64,000 nt of DNA, from contig CM022303.1 in the NCBI GenBank assembly GCA_011799875.1, forward strand, positions 545,183,368 through 545,247,367, in the 5' to 3' direction. A model generated the notes under the pieces. It saw only the letters and a program-made list of their open reading frames with translations, searched no databases and was not told the DNA's origin. The stretch is from Thinopyrum elongatum. Lineage: Eukaryota > Streptophyta > Magnoliopsida > Poales > Poaceae. The translations under genes were made by a program, and so were the position numbers. Positions 31,064-43,054 of this stretch are shown here, piece after piece. Numbering within the stretch: position 1 is the stretch's first letter; each line of letters opens with the position of its first letter.

Positions 31064-32496
31064 GCTGCGCTGGCAGAGTGTGGTGTGGCGGCCAGGTAGA
31101 GCACCAAGGGTTCAAGGGGGCGTGGCGCCGCCATCACCGGTGGGCTGGTGAGGTACCTCTTGAGGTCTTGAAAGGCTGCGTCAGCCTCCGGAGTCCACTC
31201 GAACGGGCCCTTCTTTTTCATCAGCTTGAAGAAGGGGAGGGCACGTTCTCCTAACTTGGAGATGAAACGCCCGAGCGAGGTCACGCAACCCGCCAGCTTC
31301 TGCATCTCCTTGAGGGTTTGCGGTGGACTCATCCTTTCTATAGCTTTGACCTTCTCTGGGTTGGCCTCGATCCCTCGGTGCGACACCAGGAAACCCAGCA
31401 GCTTGCCAGACGGGACACCAAACACGCATTTTTCCGGGCTGAGCCACAGGTTTACTTTGCGCAGGCTGGCAAACGTCTCTTCTAGGTCTTCGATAAGGGT
31501 TCTTGCCTCCCGAGATTTCACCACTATGTCGTCGACGTATGCCTCAACGTTCCTCCTGAGCTGCTATCCCAGGGCGATGTGTATCAACCGTTGGAAGGTT
31601 GCCCCTGCATTACGCAGCCCGAACGGCATGCAGGTGTAGCAGTATACCCCGCACGGGATCAGAAAGGCCATCTTCTCAACGTCCTGCACCGCCATCTTGA
31701 TTTGGTGGTAGCCCGAGAAGGCATCCAGGAAGCACAGTAAATCACACTCAGCGGTGGAGTCGACAATCTGGTCGATGCGCGGGAGAGGGAAAGGGTCTTG
31801 AGGGCAAGCCTTGTTGAGGTTGGTGAAATCGACGCACATGCACTCCTTCCCGCCCTTCTTGGGGACGATAACTTGGTTCGCAAGCCAATCTGGATGCCGC
31901 ACTTCCTGAATGACGCCGGCTTCCTGTAGCTTGTGGGTTTCCTGGATGATGAACGACTGCTTCTCCGGGGCTTGCCGTCGTGCCTTCTGCTTCACCGAGC
32001 GTGCATTGGGGCACACCATCAGGTGGTGCTCGATTACCCCACGTGGAACCCCGACCAGGTCCGCAGCTTTCCACGCAAAGACGCCCTTGTTCGCGTGGAG
32101 GAAGCTGACCAGCGCCTCCTCCTGGTCTGGAGGGAGGTCGGCGCCTATGGTGAAGGTAGGGCCCGATCCTCCGTCTTCGTCGACCGGCACCTGCTTTGTC
32201 TTGGCCTTGTCTTGAGAGAACAATTGCTTCTTCTTTGTCGGCGCAGCCCCCAGGACCTCCGGAGCCCGATCCTCGCTTGGCCGCGCGACCTCTGCGGCCT
32301 TGTAGGTGAGCTTGAGGACGCCGCTGCTTCCCGACATCTTCATGAGGTTATAGCCAGGATGGGTCGCCGCCATGAACTTGGCCAGGGCCGAGTACCCGAG
32401 AATGGCGTTGTATGGGAGACCGATGCGGGCGATGTCGAAGTCGATGAGCTCGGTGCGGTAGTTGTCGCGTGTGCCAAAGGTGACAGGGAGGCGGAT
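31064..32496 (-). pseudogene. Tat-type reverse transcriptase
   Basis: The visible blocks are LPPDQEEALVSFLHANKGVF, EAGVIQEVRHPDWLANQVIV, KECMCVDFTNLNKACPQDPF, DLLCFLDAFSGYHQIKMAVQ, and the catalytic YVDD (about 31530-31541), then LSPEKCVFGVPSGKLLGFLV and the RNase H-connecting KPAGCV-like region. A TAG at 32503-32505 lies just upstream and another at 31564-31566 lies shortly before YVDD, both likely CAG to TAG. The enzyme copies element RNA into DNA. The C-terminal side is cut by the solo LTR at 31058. Confidence 0.88.
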
Positions 32497-32988
32497 CTAC
32501 CCTAGGGGGCAAGTGGAGCCATCAACAACCCCAGAGAAAGACTTGGTGGGGCGGAGCCGGCCGTAGGGCACGTGAAGCAGGCCGAACGCCTCCACGGAGA
32601 GGACGTTGAGGCCGACACCACCGTCAATGAGGGTCCTGGTGACCGCTACGTTGCAGATGGTGGGGGTGCAGAGCATAGGGAGCGCGCTGGCGCCGACCGT
32701 GGTCCTGGGGTGGTCCCTTGAGTCGAAGGTGAGGTCGGCCTTAGGCGCCGCCCAGCCCGGAGGCGCTCCCCGCTGTGAGCGGGCGGCACCCACTTGGTGG
32801 AAGAACTGCTTGACATGGCGATCCGAAGCCGGCGCCTGTGACCCGCCGAGGATGGCCGCAACGGCGTGGGGCGCCGGCACTACAGAGCGCGCGACGGAGA
32901 GGTCGCCAGTGCTCGCCGGTGCTGTCTGCGCGACACGAGCGGCGAGGGCGGCCCGACGCTCAGCACGAACTTGGCGAGCGTCAGCCAT
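32497..32988 (-). pseudogene. Tat-type gag remnant fused to protease
   Basis: The ATG at 32988 lies only 72 bp inside the 5' LTR and starts MADARQVRAERRAALAARVA. The frame soon passes to AAILGGSQAPASDRHVKQFF and to a protease-like TLIDGGVGLNVLSVEAF, then stops at TAG near 32503. Capsid and zinc-knuckle parts of gag are absent. The rest is in frame, so an internal deletion has fused the gag start to the protease region. The copy would depend on gag supplied by other elements. Confidence 0.7.
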
Positions 32989-33060
32989 GAGAATGGCGGA
33001 GCAGTGGCTGATCGTCCGGCGGGAGAGTGGCTCCGACGCACCCCTACCTGGGGTGCCAAA

Positions 33061-33937
33061 TGTCGGATTTAGGGTTCCGCGGACCCAAGAAAGGTTTGAA
33101 CTCTAGGGTGCGTGCGAAGAACTCAATCTCCCCGGCCTGCCGACTCGTCGATCTCACGGGCTAGCTCAATGAACTGAAAGGAAAGGGACACAGCAGCTTA
33201 CCCAGGTTTGGGCCATCTTGCAGTGTAAAACCCTACTCCTGCTTTGGGGTGGATTGGCCTCGAGGTGGGCTGAGGATGAACTAGTACAGAGGAAGAACAA
33301 CCTCAGGAGGTGTGTTCTTGTGTTGGCATGAGCTGGTGAGGGTGGTCTGATTGATCCGTCCTCGTCTATGGTGGTGGCCTAGCTACATTTATAGTGGCCT
33401 CGGTCCTCTTCCCCCAAAACGAAGGCGGGAAGGGATCCCACAATGTCCAAGTTTGAAGGGGGACAAGTAGTACATGTTATCCTGACGAAAGGTGGTCTTC
33501 GCCTGCAAAGCTTCTGGTTGTGACATCGTGGTGGGCTCGACGATGACCTCCGTCCTGCCGTCCTGGTCTTGTAGCACGGGAATGGAAACCTTTGGTTGAT
33601 TCCTCGGGACTCCGCGCCTGCGCTTGCCCCTTTAGCACCAAAGAGGAAACCTGCTGCACTGCGCCCACTGGCGCCCGCCTGGCCTTGGTCGTCATAGCTT
33701 GTGTCATCTGAACCTCACGAGGTGGGGGCTTGCGTAGAACTCTCCCCTCCTCAGGAGCTGGCCTAGGAAGGCCGCTCCCTCTGGAGGTCTTGGCATCGTC
33801 CGCCTTGTGAGGCTTGGCCCCTCGCGAGGGTCTTGTGTTGTCGATGCTGAAGATGGGCCGTACCAGGCCGTTGAGTGAGCCACGCTGCGGGCCGCAAGCA
33901 GGCAAGTCTGGGTACCCCGGTTCCCAGAACGCCGACA
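33061..33937 (-). repeat. 5' LTR of the Tat-type element (877 bp)
   Basis: It matches 24040-24914 apart from scattered substitutions. Exact CCTCNNGAGG palindromes lie at 33301, 33713, 33778 and 33820. On the minus strand the internal region begins TTTGGCACCCCAGG, a plausible but unassigned tRNA primer site. Confidence 0.9.
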
Positions 33938-33991
33938 TATGCCGGTGAAGGGGCTGGAGGTTGCCTTGCTCTTTTTCGATCTGCCGAACAT
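33938..33991 (-). pseudogene. B3 gene exon 1, 5' part
   Basis: The ATG at 33991 gives MFGRSKKSKATSSPFTGI, where the isoleucine codon is split by the target duplication (GCATA here, GCATC at 24035-24039). The frame continues in 24034-24005. The proposed first exon therefore encodes about 28 residues before a GT donor. The LTR at 34094 lies only about 100 bp upstream, so the promoter is also displaced. Confidence 0.5.
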
Positions 33992-34093
33992 CGTCGCCGG
34001 TGCCGCCGTTGGTGAGAGTGGGGAGAGGGGAGAGGGGAGAGGAAGTGGTGAGGGGGCAGTGAGGGTAATAACTGCCGGCGCTTTGGGAAGCAC

Positions 34094-35791
34094 TGATACG
34101 TCCATTTTGCATCATGTTTTCCTACTGTTATTTATAATGTTTTTTCATAATAATGCTTTATGGAGTAATTCTAATGCCTTTTCTCTCATAATATGCAAGG
34201 TTTACACAAATAGGGAGAATACCGACAGCTAGAATTATGGACCTGAAAAAGCTACGTCAGAGATAACTATTCTGCACATCTCCAAATGAGCTGAAATTTT
34301 ACGGAGAATTATTTTGGAATATTTAATAAATATTGGAGAAAAGAACTACCAGAGGGGGCTGCCAGGTGCCCACGAGACACCAGGGCGCGCCAGGCCCCCA
34401 GGCGCGCCCTGGTGGGTGGTGGGCAGCCCAGCCCACCTCCGGTGCCCATCTCTGGTATATGAGGTCTTTTAACCTAGAAAAAATAAGGAGAGGACTTTTG
34501 GGACGGAGTGCCGCCGTCTCAAGGCGGAACTTGGGCAGGAGCACCTTTGCCCTTCGGCGGAGCGATTTCACCGGGGGAACTTCCCTCTCGGAGGGGGAAA
34601 TCGAAGCCATCGTCATCACCAACAACCCTCTCATCTTTGGGAGGCCAATCTCCAACAACATCTTCAATAGCACGATCTCATCTCAAACCCTAGTTCATCT
34701 CTTGTGTTCAATCTTTGTGCCGGAACCTCAGATTGGTACCTGTAGGTGACTAGTATTGTTGATTACATCTTGTAGTTGATTACTATATGGTTTATTTGGT
34801 GGATTAATACCCCTTTGATCTTGATCATGAATATTATTTGTGAGTAGTTACCTTTGTTCTTGAGGCCACGGGAGAAGTCATGTTGAAAGTAATCATGTGA
34901 ATTTGCTATGTGTTCGATATTTTGATGATATGTATGTTGTGATTACCTTAGTGGTGTTATGTGAACGTTGAGTACATGACACTTCACCATCTTTGGGACT
35001 AAGGGAATGCATTGTGGAGTAGTTATTAGATGATTGGTTGCTAGAGTGACAGAAGCTTAAACCCTAGTTTATGCGCTACTTCGTAAGGGACTGATTTGGA
35101 TCCATATGTTTAATGCTATGGTTAGATTTTATCTTAATACTTCTTTCATAGTTGCGGATGCTTGCGAGGTGGTTAATCATAAGTGGGAGGCTTGTTCAAG
35201 TAAGAACATCACCCAAGCACCGGTCCACCCACATATCAAATTATGAAAGTAGCGAACGCGAATCAAACCAACATGATGAAAGTGACTAGATGAAATTCTC
35301 GTGTGCCCTCAAGAACGCTTTGCTTATTATAAGAGACCGTTCTAGCATGTCATTTCCTCCAAAAAGGATTGGGCTACCTTGCTATACTTTATTTACCGTT
35401 ATCGTTACTTGTTCGTTACAAATTATTTTACTATCATACTAACTATTACCTACAATTTCAGTGCTTGCAGAAATTACCTTGCTGAAAACCACTTGTCATT
35501 TCCTTCTGCTCCTCGTTGGGTTCGACACTCTTATTTATCGAAAGGACTACAATTGATCCCCTATACTTGTGGGTTATCAAGACTCTTTTCTGGCGCCGTT
35601 GCCAGGGAGTGAAGCGCTCTTGGTAAGTGGAAATCGGTAAGGAAAAATTTATACTACGTGCTGAAACACAAAGAGTTGCCCCTCAACCTACTACACCTAC
35701 TGAAAATATTGGTTATGAACTTCCTTCGGGTATGATAGAACAACTGCTAGCTAATCCTTATGCAGGAGATGGAACGAAGCATCCCGATATG
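34094..35791 (+). mobile_element. Athila-type gypsy element: 5' LTR, primer site, gag start
   Basis: The LTR runs from TGATACGTCCATTTTGCATC to GTGGGTTATCA (34094-35579). A tRNA-Asp-type primer site follows. The leader reads into a gag start (PTTPTENIGYELPSGMIEQL, LANPYAG). At 35791 another element interrupts it, and the remainder is not in the window. The interior resembles Athila-group gypsy elements of Triticeae. The insertion is in the upstream region of the B3 gene. Confidence 0.8.
35591..35608 (+). other. Primer binding site, tRNA-Asp type
   Basis: TGGCGCCGTTGCCAGGGA matches the tRNA-Asp-type primer site used by many Triticeae gypsy elements, with one likely change (A for G). It lies 12 bp after the LTR end, showing plus-strand orientation. 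Confidence 0.85.
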
Positions 35792-37204
35792 TGATAACCA
35801 ACAAGTATAGGGGACCGCAACAGTTTTTGAGGGTAGAGTATTCAACCCAAATTTATAGATTCGACACAAGGGGAGCCAAAGAATATTTGTCAGTATTAGC
35901 AGTTGAGTTGTCAATTCAACCACACCTGGAGATTAAATATCTACAGCAAAGTGATCAGTAGCACAGTAATATGATAGTTTGATAGAAGTGGTAGCAGTAA
36001 TAGTAACGGTAATAGTGATAGCAATGATTTTGTTGCAGTTATAACAGTAGCAATAGCAATAGTTACTTAGCAAGAACAATGTGTGGAAAACTAGCAGGCA
36101 TTGGATCGGTGAATTCTTTGGATAATAGTCATCATATAACTGTCATAACCTAGGGCGACACAGAACTAGCTCCAGTTCTTAAATATAATGTAGGCATGTA
36201 TTCCGTAAATAGTCATACATGCATATGGAAAAGAACTTGCATGACATCTTTTGTCCTACCCTCCCGTGGCAGCGGGGTCCATAAGGAAACTAAGGGATAT
36301 TAAGGCCTCCTTTTAATAGAGAACCGGAAAAAAGCATTAACACATAGTGAATACATGAACTCCTCAAACTACGGTCATCACCGGAAAGTATCCCAATTAC
36401 TGTCACCCTGGGGTTTACGAATCATAACACGTAATAGGTGCATATGGCTTGCAAGATCGGATCTAGAACATAGATATAATGGTGAAAACATAAACGGTCC
36501 AGATCTAAAATCATGGCACTCGGGCCCTAGTGACAAGCATTAAGCATAGCAAAGTCATAGCAACATCAATCTCAGAACATAGTGGATACTAGGGATCAAG
36601 CCCTAACAAAACTAACTCGATTACATGATGAATCTCATCCAACTCCTCACCGACCAGCGAGCCTACGAAGGAATTACTCACTCCCGATGGGGAGCATCAT
36701 GAAATTGGTGATGGAGGATGGTTGGTGATGACGAAGACCGATGATTCCCCTCTCCGGAGCCCCGAATGGGCTCCAGATCTAGCCTCCCGATGAAGAATAG
36801 GAGGTGACGGCGACTTCGTATCGTAAAACATGATGAAACTTCCTCTCCTATTTATTTCCTCAAAAAATAGGATTTTATAGCGTCGGAATTAGGGTCAGGG
36901 GGGTCTCGAGGGCCCCACCACCCACTAGGGCGCGCCAAAGGGGGGTGGCGCACCCTGGTGTCTTGTGGGCAGCCAGGGCCCCCCTCCAGTGGGTCTTGGT
37001 TCCAATATTCCTCATTTATTCCAAAATAATTCTCCAAAAAGTTTCGTACAAATCCGAGAACTTTTATTTTTGCACAAAAACAACACCATGGTAGTTCTGC
37101 TGAAAACAACGTCAGTCCGGGTTAGTTTCATTCAAATCATAAAAATTAGAGTCCAAAAGAAGAGGAAAAGCATTAGGAAAAGTAGATGCGATGGAGACAT
37201 ATCA
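35792..37204 (-). repeat. 3' LTR of the second Athila-type element (1413 bp)
   Basis: I recognise this LTR type from Triticeae intergenic DNA. Its end GTTGGTTATCA resembles the end GTGGGTTATCA of the LTR at 34094-35579, so the two families are related. Only one copy is present here. Confidence 0.8.
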
Positions 37205-39352
37205 ACTCCCATAAGCTTAACCCATTGCTTGTCCTCAAGCAATTCAGTTGACAAACTGAAAGTGATAAAGAAAAACTTTTACGAACTCTTTTGTTTTTGT
37301 TTACATATATATGCTTAAATAGCACCCAGGTTTTCAGCAAAGATCATGACTAACCATGCCAACAATAACTCTTAGAAATTATATTAACTCATCAATGACA
37401 TAATCAACTAGTGAGCAATAATAAGATATATCAAATGCCAACACTTTGTCAAAACAATCATGATATAATATGAGTCATGACAACAGTGGTATCTCGCTAG
37501 CCCGTTCCAAGACCGCAAAACATAAATGTAGAGCACCTCCAAAGTTCAAGCAGCGACTAAACATTGTAATTCATGGTAGAAGAGATCCAGTCATGATGCA
37601 TTCAACATTAACTAAACACAATGCATGAGGATGACAATAGTGCTCTCAGGTCTGGCGCTTGTTTAAGAAGGTGATGACTCAACATAAAAGTAAATAGATA
37701 GATCCTTCACAGAGGGAAGCAGGGATTTGCAGAGGTACCAGAGCTCAAAGCTTAAAGCTGAGATAAATATAATTTTGGGAGGTGCACCCTTCCTGTCAAT
37801 GTTACGACCAAAAGTTTTCAATATCATCCATGCTAAACAAATTAGCGGTGGTTCCCAAGCGATAAAAGTAAAGTTTACTCCCCCTCCACCAACAAACACA
37901 AGCCATGGCTAACCGAATCCACGGGTGCCTTCCATACCAACAACAGTCCTGGGGGAGTTTTGTTTAATTATTTGCAGTTTTTTATTTCGGGACTGGGCAT
38001 CCCTATTACCTACCCCTTTCGTGCAAGGATGAGTGAATAAACACTCATCATGAGAATAACCCGCTTAGCATGGAAGATACTGACCACCCCTTGTCGCTCC
38101 ATGAACGGTCCAAGCACACAAAACGGATGTTCATTTGAAATTTTAGAGGTGGCACATGCAAATTTACTTGGGATGGCAGGGTAATACCGCATATAGGTAG
38201 ATATAGTGGACTCATCTGGAATAACTTTGGTTTAAGAATTTTTATGCACAAGCAGTATTTCCGCTTAGTACAGGCGAAGGCTAGCAAATAGATTGAGAAG
38301 TGGCCAGCTAGAGAGCGAAAACGGTCATGAACATGCATTATGAATAATCGACATTGCATACTAGCATGAGTAGGATATAAACACCATGAACATAAATATC
38401 ATGGAGGCTATGTTGGTTTTGATTCAACTGCATGCGTGAACATGTGCCAAGTCAAGCCACTTGAAACATTCAGAGGAGGATACCATTTCATCATACTGCA
38501 TCACAATCATTTTAATGCATGTTGACACCCAAGATAAACCATTATCCACTCCTAGCTACTTAAGCATGGCATGAGCAACTATAATCTCTAATTGTCATTG
38601 CAAACATGTTTGATCATAATATGCTAAATCATGGATACTGAGTTAAACATATTTACAAAAACAAGAACAAGTTGAGTTCAGACCCGCTTTTCCCTACCAC
38701 AGTTACTTCATCAAATATCGTCATTATTGCCTTTCACTTGCACGACCGAATGATATGAAAATAATAATAGTGCAAGAGTGTCGTGGACTAAGATGGAATC
38801 TGCAACATTTTTATTCAAAGGGAAAGACAAAATAATATGGGCTCTTTGTTAGATCAACAATAATGCATATGAGAGCCACTCAATATTTTCATCGTGGTCT
38901 TTCCCTTGGTACGACTCAACAAAACAAAAGGAAAAGAATTTCAGAGAAACACACTAAAATATTTTTGGAGTTTTTAGTTTTTCTTGAAGAAAGCAAATTC
39001 AAGAAAGAAAAACAAGAACGAGAAAAACTATTTACACGGGAAAGCTCCCAACAAACAAAAGAAGAAATGAGAAATATTTTTAGGTTTTCTTTTAATACCA
39101 CAACTAAATTAAACTAGAAAGAGAAACCGAAAAGAAGCAAGAAATATTTTTGGATTTTCTCAAAGTTTTTCAAACACACAAGAAGAAAGCGAGAAAATAA
39201 ATCTAGCATCGATAATACAATGAAAAAGTGTGGACACCGACAACTAGAATGAAATGTGTGAACATGAATATAATGTCGGTGGGAATACGTACTCGCCCAA
39301 GCTTAGGTTTTTGGCCTATCTTGGTAATTACCACCCGTGGCCTCGATAATAG
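37205..39352 (-). other. Athila-type 3' region without ORFs
   Basis: This AT-rich, non-coding internal sequence lies between the ORF at 39353 and the LTR. It begins beside the LTR with an apparent polypurine primer tract (minus strand GCTTATGGGAGT). The short frames show no protein similarity. Confidence 0.65.
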
Positions 39353-40312
39353 TCAGAGTGATAGCTCAGCCTCCTCAGCCCGTCGGGCAGCCTCGACCGT
39401 CGCGTTGTACTTGCAGGCCTCGCTCTCGAGAACGTAATATCTTCTTTTACTGCGATAATCAAAGAGAGCAGGTGCAGGCAAAATAACATGCATAATAGGG
39501 TCTTTATTGAACATCAAATTGTAAGTGTAGTTATTGGTTGTGGCCTTAATGAACTTATGGCGCTTCATTGCCTCAAAGTCTAAGTATTGAGTAGGTATAA
39601 TGGGATCATTAGGAAAAGGTGACACACCCAGCTCCTTAGCTAAACGGGAGGCATAAATCCCACCATAGAAATGACCACTCTCGGCGTTACGTTGCAACCT
39701 TCATGCAACGATCGCTCCAAGATTATAACGTTTAATTCCTGTCAGAGCAGTGTGTTTGAGGCTGAAGTCAGGGGCACACAGTGTGCTGCTATCATGTTTG
39801 CCCATGATGCATTTGCCATTAAAGAGTGCAAAGTAATGAATTGATGGGAAATGTATACTTTTTATTCTACCTTGTGTCACTCCTCTATTCTCACCATAAT
39901 AGAGACTAGTCAAAAATGACTAATACTCAGATTTTGGTGGTTCGTCAAGCGAACCCCAATATGGAATTTTACACACAACACAGAACGCTTCTAGAGGCAT
40001 AGAGAAAGCATTATTATAAAGGCTAAATGAAACTCTAGACTCACGAGGATAAAATTTAAATTTCTTAGTGAACGTCTCTGTGAGGCTGAGATGTTGGATG
40101 CACTTATCTTCGATAAAAGGAGCAAGATCAGTGTTGTGAACATACTCCTCAAATTCTTCCTTGATACCTACACCAACCATGAACTCGTTACACGGCTATA
40201 GGCACGATTTGGTGTCGGCATCCCGCGCCGAGCTTGCTCTTGGCTCAACATAGGACTGTCGTATCGAGCTCCTACTCGAGGATGCCTCCAAGGACCTCCT
40301 AAAGAGGTGCAT
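39353..40312 (-). pseudogene. ATHILA ORF-1-type gene
   Basis: From ATG at 40312 one frame reads MHLFRRSLEASSSRSS, TAG at about 40198, then EEFEEYVHNTDLAPFIEDKC, RVSFSLYNNAFSMPLEAFCV, a stop near 39920, YYGENRGVTQGRIKSIHFPS, TGA near 39698, and RNAESGHFYGGIYASRLAKE with NYTYNLMFNKDPI. These blocks are those of the ATHILA ORF-1 family, whose biochemical role is not established. The TGA at 39698 fits loss of an arginine CGA. The C-terminal part ends at 39353. Confidence 0.75.
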
Positions 40313-40842
40313 TTTATTCGCGAACAATTTTCTAAAATTTTCGGGTCACAAATTTTTTGTCAACAAAACTTCACAAGATTGATAGCAACTACTCATGTGG
40401 GTGCCTAGAGGCTATATTAAGCATTCAAACTACTTAGAACTCTAAGAATTCGACATGCAAGCTCATCTACAGCAGCACCAAGAGTAGCTAAATACTCAAA
40501 ATATAAACCACTAGAACAAAAACTAATTGGAGCAATGGAGGAGTCACATACCAAGTAGCAATCCCCCAAAACAGTTTCGGAAACAGAGCTTCGAGCAAAG
40601 AGATCGAAATCCGCGGGTTTGAGAGTAAGAACACGAGAGAGAGAGAGCAAGAGTGATTTTTTTTCTGGAGGTAGGAGATGACATGGGCTAAAGAGATAAG
40701 TGAGGGGACCCACATGGGGCCCACCACCCACCAGGGCACGCCTGGGGTGGCTGGCGCGCCCTGGTGTCTTATGGGCACCAGGGGCTGCTACTTCTTGAGC
40801 TTGTGTTGATTTTTCCCTTAAAGAGGAAAGGGTGATGCAGCA
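40313..40842 (-). other. Upstream part of the second Athila-type element
   Basis: This internal or leader sequence lies between ATHILA ORF-1 and the Angela insertion. It contains a GA-rich run near 40637 and a stretch near 40715-40790 resembling the GGGCGCGCCCTGG-rich parts of these LTRs. No supported gene. Confidence 0.45.
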
Positions 40843-40847
40843 AAGTA

Positions 40848-42631
40848 TGAAGGAAATATGCCCTAGAGGCAATAATAAAGTTGTTATTTTATATTTCCTT
40901 ATTCATGATAAAGGTTTATTATTCATGCTAGAATTGTATTGATCAAAAACTTAAATACATGTATGAATACATAAACAAATACCGTGTCCCTAGTAAGCCT
41001 CTACTAGACTAGCTCGTTGATCAAAGATGGTTAAGGTTTCCTAACCATAGACATGTGTTGTCATTTGATAACGGGATCACATCATTAGGATAATGATGTG
41101 ATGGACAAGACCCATCCGTAGCTTAGCATAATGATCGTTCAGTTTATTGCTATTGCTTTCTTCATGTCAAATACATATTCCTTCGACTATGAGATTATGC
41201 AACTCCCGGATACCGTAGGAATACCTAGTGTACTGTCAAACGTCACAACGTAACTGGGTGATCATAAAGATGCTCTACAGGTATCTCTGAAGGTGTTTGT
41301 TGAGTTGGCAGAGATCGAGATTAGGATTTGTTACTCCGAGTATCGGAGAGGTATCTCTGGGCCCTCTCGGTAATACACATCATAAGAAGCCTTGCAAGCA
41401 AAGTGACTAATGAGTTAGTTACAGGATGATGTATTACGGAACAAGTAAAGAGACTTGCCGGTAACGAGATTGAACTAGGTATGAAGATACCGATGATCGA
41501 ATCTCGGGCAAGTAACATACCGATGGACAAAGGGAATTACGTATGTTGTCATAACGGTTCGACCGGTAAAGATCTTCGTAGAATATGTAGGAGCCAATAT
41601 GGGCATCTAGGTTCCGCTATTGGTTATTGACCGGAGAGGTGTTTCGGTCATGTCTACATAGTTCTCGAACCCGTAGGGTCCGCACGCTTAACGTTCGTTG
41701 ACGATATAGTGTTATATGAGTTATATGTTTTGGTGATCGAATGTTGTTTGGAGTCCCGGATGAGATCACGGACATGACGAGGAGTCTCGAAATGGTCGAA
41801 AGGTAAAGATTGATATATAGGACGATGATATTTGGACACCGGAAATGTTTCGGGACATACCGGGAAGAAATCGGGTCACCGGAAGGGGTTCCGGGCACCC
41901 CCCGGGAAGTTATGGGCCTTATGGGCCAAAGGAGGGGACAGACCAGCCTACAAGGGGGCTGGCGTGCCCCTCCCTTGTCTGGCCGGCCCTATGGGGAAGG
42001 AAAGGGGAGGGGTGGCTCCTCCCGCCTTTCCCTCCTCAAGAGAGAAAGGAAAGGGGGGGGGGGGGCGCCACCTCCTCCTTCCTTCCTCCCGCACTCCAAA
42101 TAAGGAAGGGGGCGCCACTTGGGGGAGGACCCCAAGTAGGATTCGGCCTACTTGGGGCGCCCTCCTGGCTGCTCCCTCCTCCCCCCACATATATATATGT
42201 GGGAGGGGGGGGGGCTCCTAGCACACCAGAACATTGTCTTAGCCGTGTGCGGCGCCCCCCTCCACCGTTTACACCCCAGTCATATTTTTGTAGTGCTTAG
42301 GCGAAGCCCTGCGGAGATAGCTTCACCATCACCGTCACCACACCATCGTGTTGCCAGAACTCATCCACTACCTCGCCGTCTTGCTGGATCAAGAAGGTGG
42401 AGGACGTCATCGAGCTGAATGTATGCTGAACGCGGAGGTGCCGTACGTTCGGTGCTCGATCGGTTGGAACGCGAAGAAGTTCGACTACATCAACCGTGTT
42501 GTCAAATGCTTCGGCTTACGGTCTATGAGGGTACGTAGACACACTCTCCTCTCTTGTTGCTATGCATCTCCATGGATAGATCTTGCGTGTGCGTAGAAAC
42601 TTTTTTGTTTTCCATGCAACGTTTACCAACA
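40848..42631 (+). repeat. 5' LTR of the Angela-type element (1784 bp)
   Basis: It begins TGAAGGAAATATGCCCTAGA and ends CGTTTACCAACA, the same family as the solo LTR at 29410-31058. TATA-like ATATATATATGTGG lies near 42188. Confidence 0.9.
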
Positions 42632-42632
42632 G

Positions 42633-42648
42633 TGGCATCCGAGCCAGG
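42633..42648 (+). other. Primer binding site, initiator tRNA-Met type (decayed)
   Basis: TGGCATCCGAGCCAGG lies one base after the LTR end and differs at two positions from the usual TGGTATCAGAGCCAGG. Confidence 0.8.
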
Positions 42649-43054
42649 TCTATGCGTAGATGATATGCACGAGTAGAACACAAAGAGTTGTGGGCGGTGA
42701 TAGTCATACTACTTACCACCAACGTCTTATTTTGATTCGGCGGTATTGTGGGATGAAGTGGCCCGGACCAACCTTACATGTCCACGCACATGAGACCGGT
42801 TCCACCGACAGACATGCAACTAGTTTTGCATAAAGGTGGCTGGCGGGTGTCTGTTTCTCCTTCTTTAGTTGAATCGAATTTGACTACGGCCGGTCCTTGA
42901 AGAAGGTTAAAATAGCAAACTTGATGAATCACCGTTGTGGTTTTTGCGTAGGTAAGAACGGTTCTTGCTAGAAGCCCGTAGCAGCCACGTAAAACTTGCA
43001 ACAACAAAGTAGAGGACGTCTAACTTGTTTTTGCAGGGCATGTTGTGATGTGAT

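Larger units (their letters stand above)
24040..33937 (-). mobile_element. Tat-lineage Ty3-gypsy retrotransposon, 9.9 kb
   Basis: Two LTRs (24040-24914 and 33061-33937) begin TGTCGG and end GCCGACA. The flanks GATGC (24035-24039) and TATGC (33938-33942) are a 5-bp duplication with one change. Coding order on the minus strand is short gag/protease remnant, RT, RNase H, second RNase H, integrase. A long 3' region then contains an antisense ORF with B3-like domain. A solo copia LTR (29410-31058) sits within pol. The dual RNase H and the antisense 3' gene are typical of the Tat lineage (Grande/RIRE2-like elements); the family name is not assigned. Confidence 0.9.
35792..40842 (-). mobile_element. 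Second Athila-type gypsy element (partial, reversed)
   Basis: An LTR at 35792-37204 runs TGATAACC to GACATATCA. On the minus strand it begins TGATATGTCTCC and is preceded by a purine-rich tract. Minus-strand internal sequence follows to about 40842, including an ATHILA ORF-1-type gene (39353-40312). The element inserted into the gag start of the plus-strand Athila-type element (left target bases ATATG at 35787-35791) and was itself interrupted at 40848 by an Angela-type element. Its 5' LTR and primer site are not in the window. Confidence 0.8.

Noticed and set aside
31933..32505. 190-codon plus-strand frame
   Set aside because: It is antisense to the Tat reverse transcriptase.
37663..37912. 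Small frames with some hydrophobic character
   Set aside because: They are in the non-coding 3' region of an Athila-type element with AT-rich composition. Too short and unsupported.
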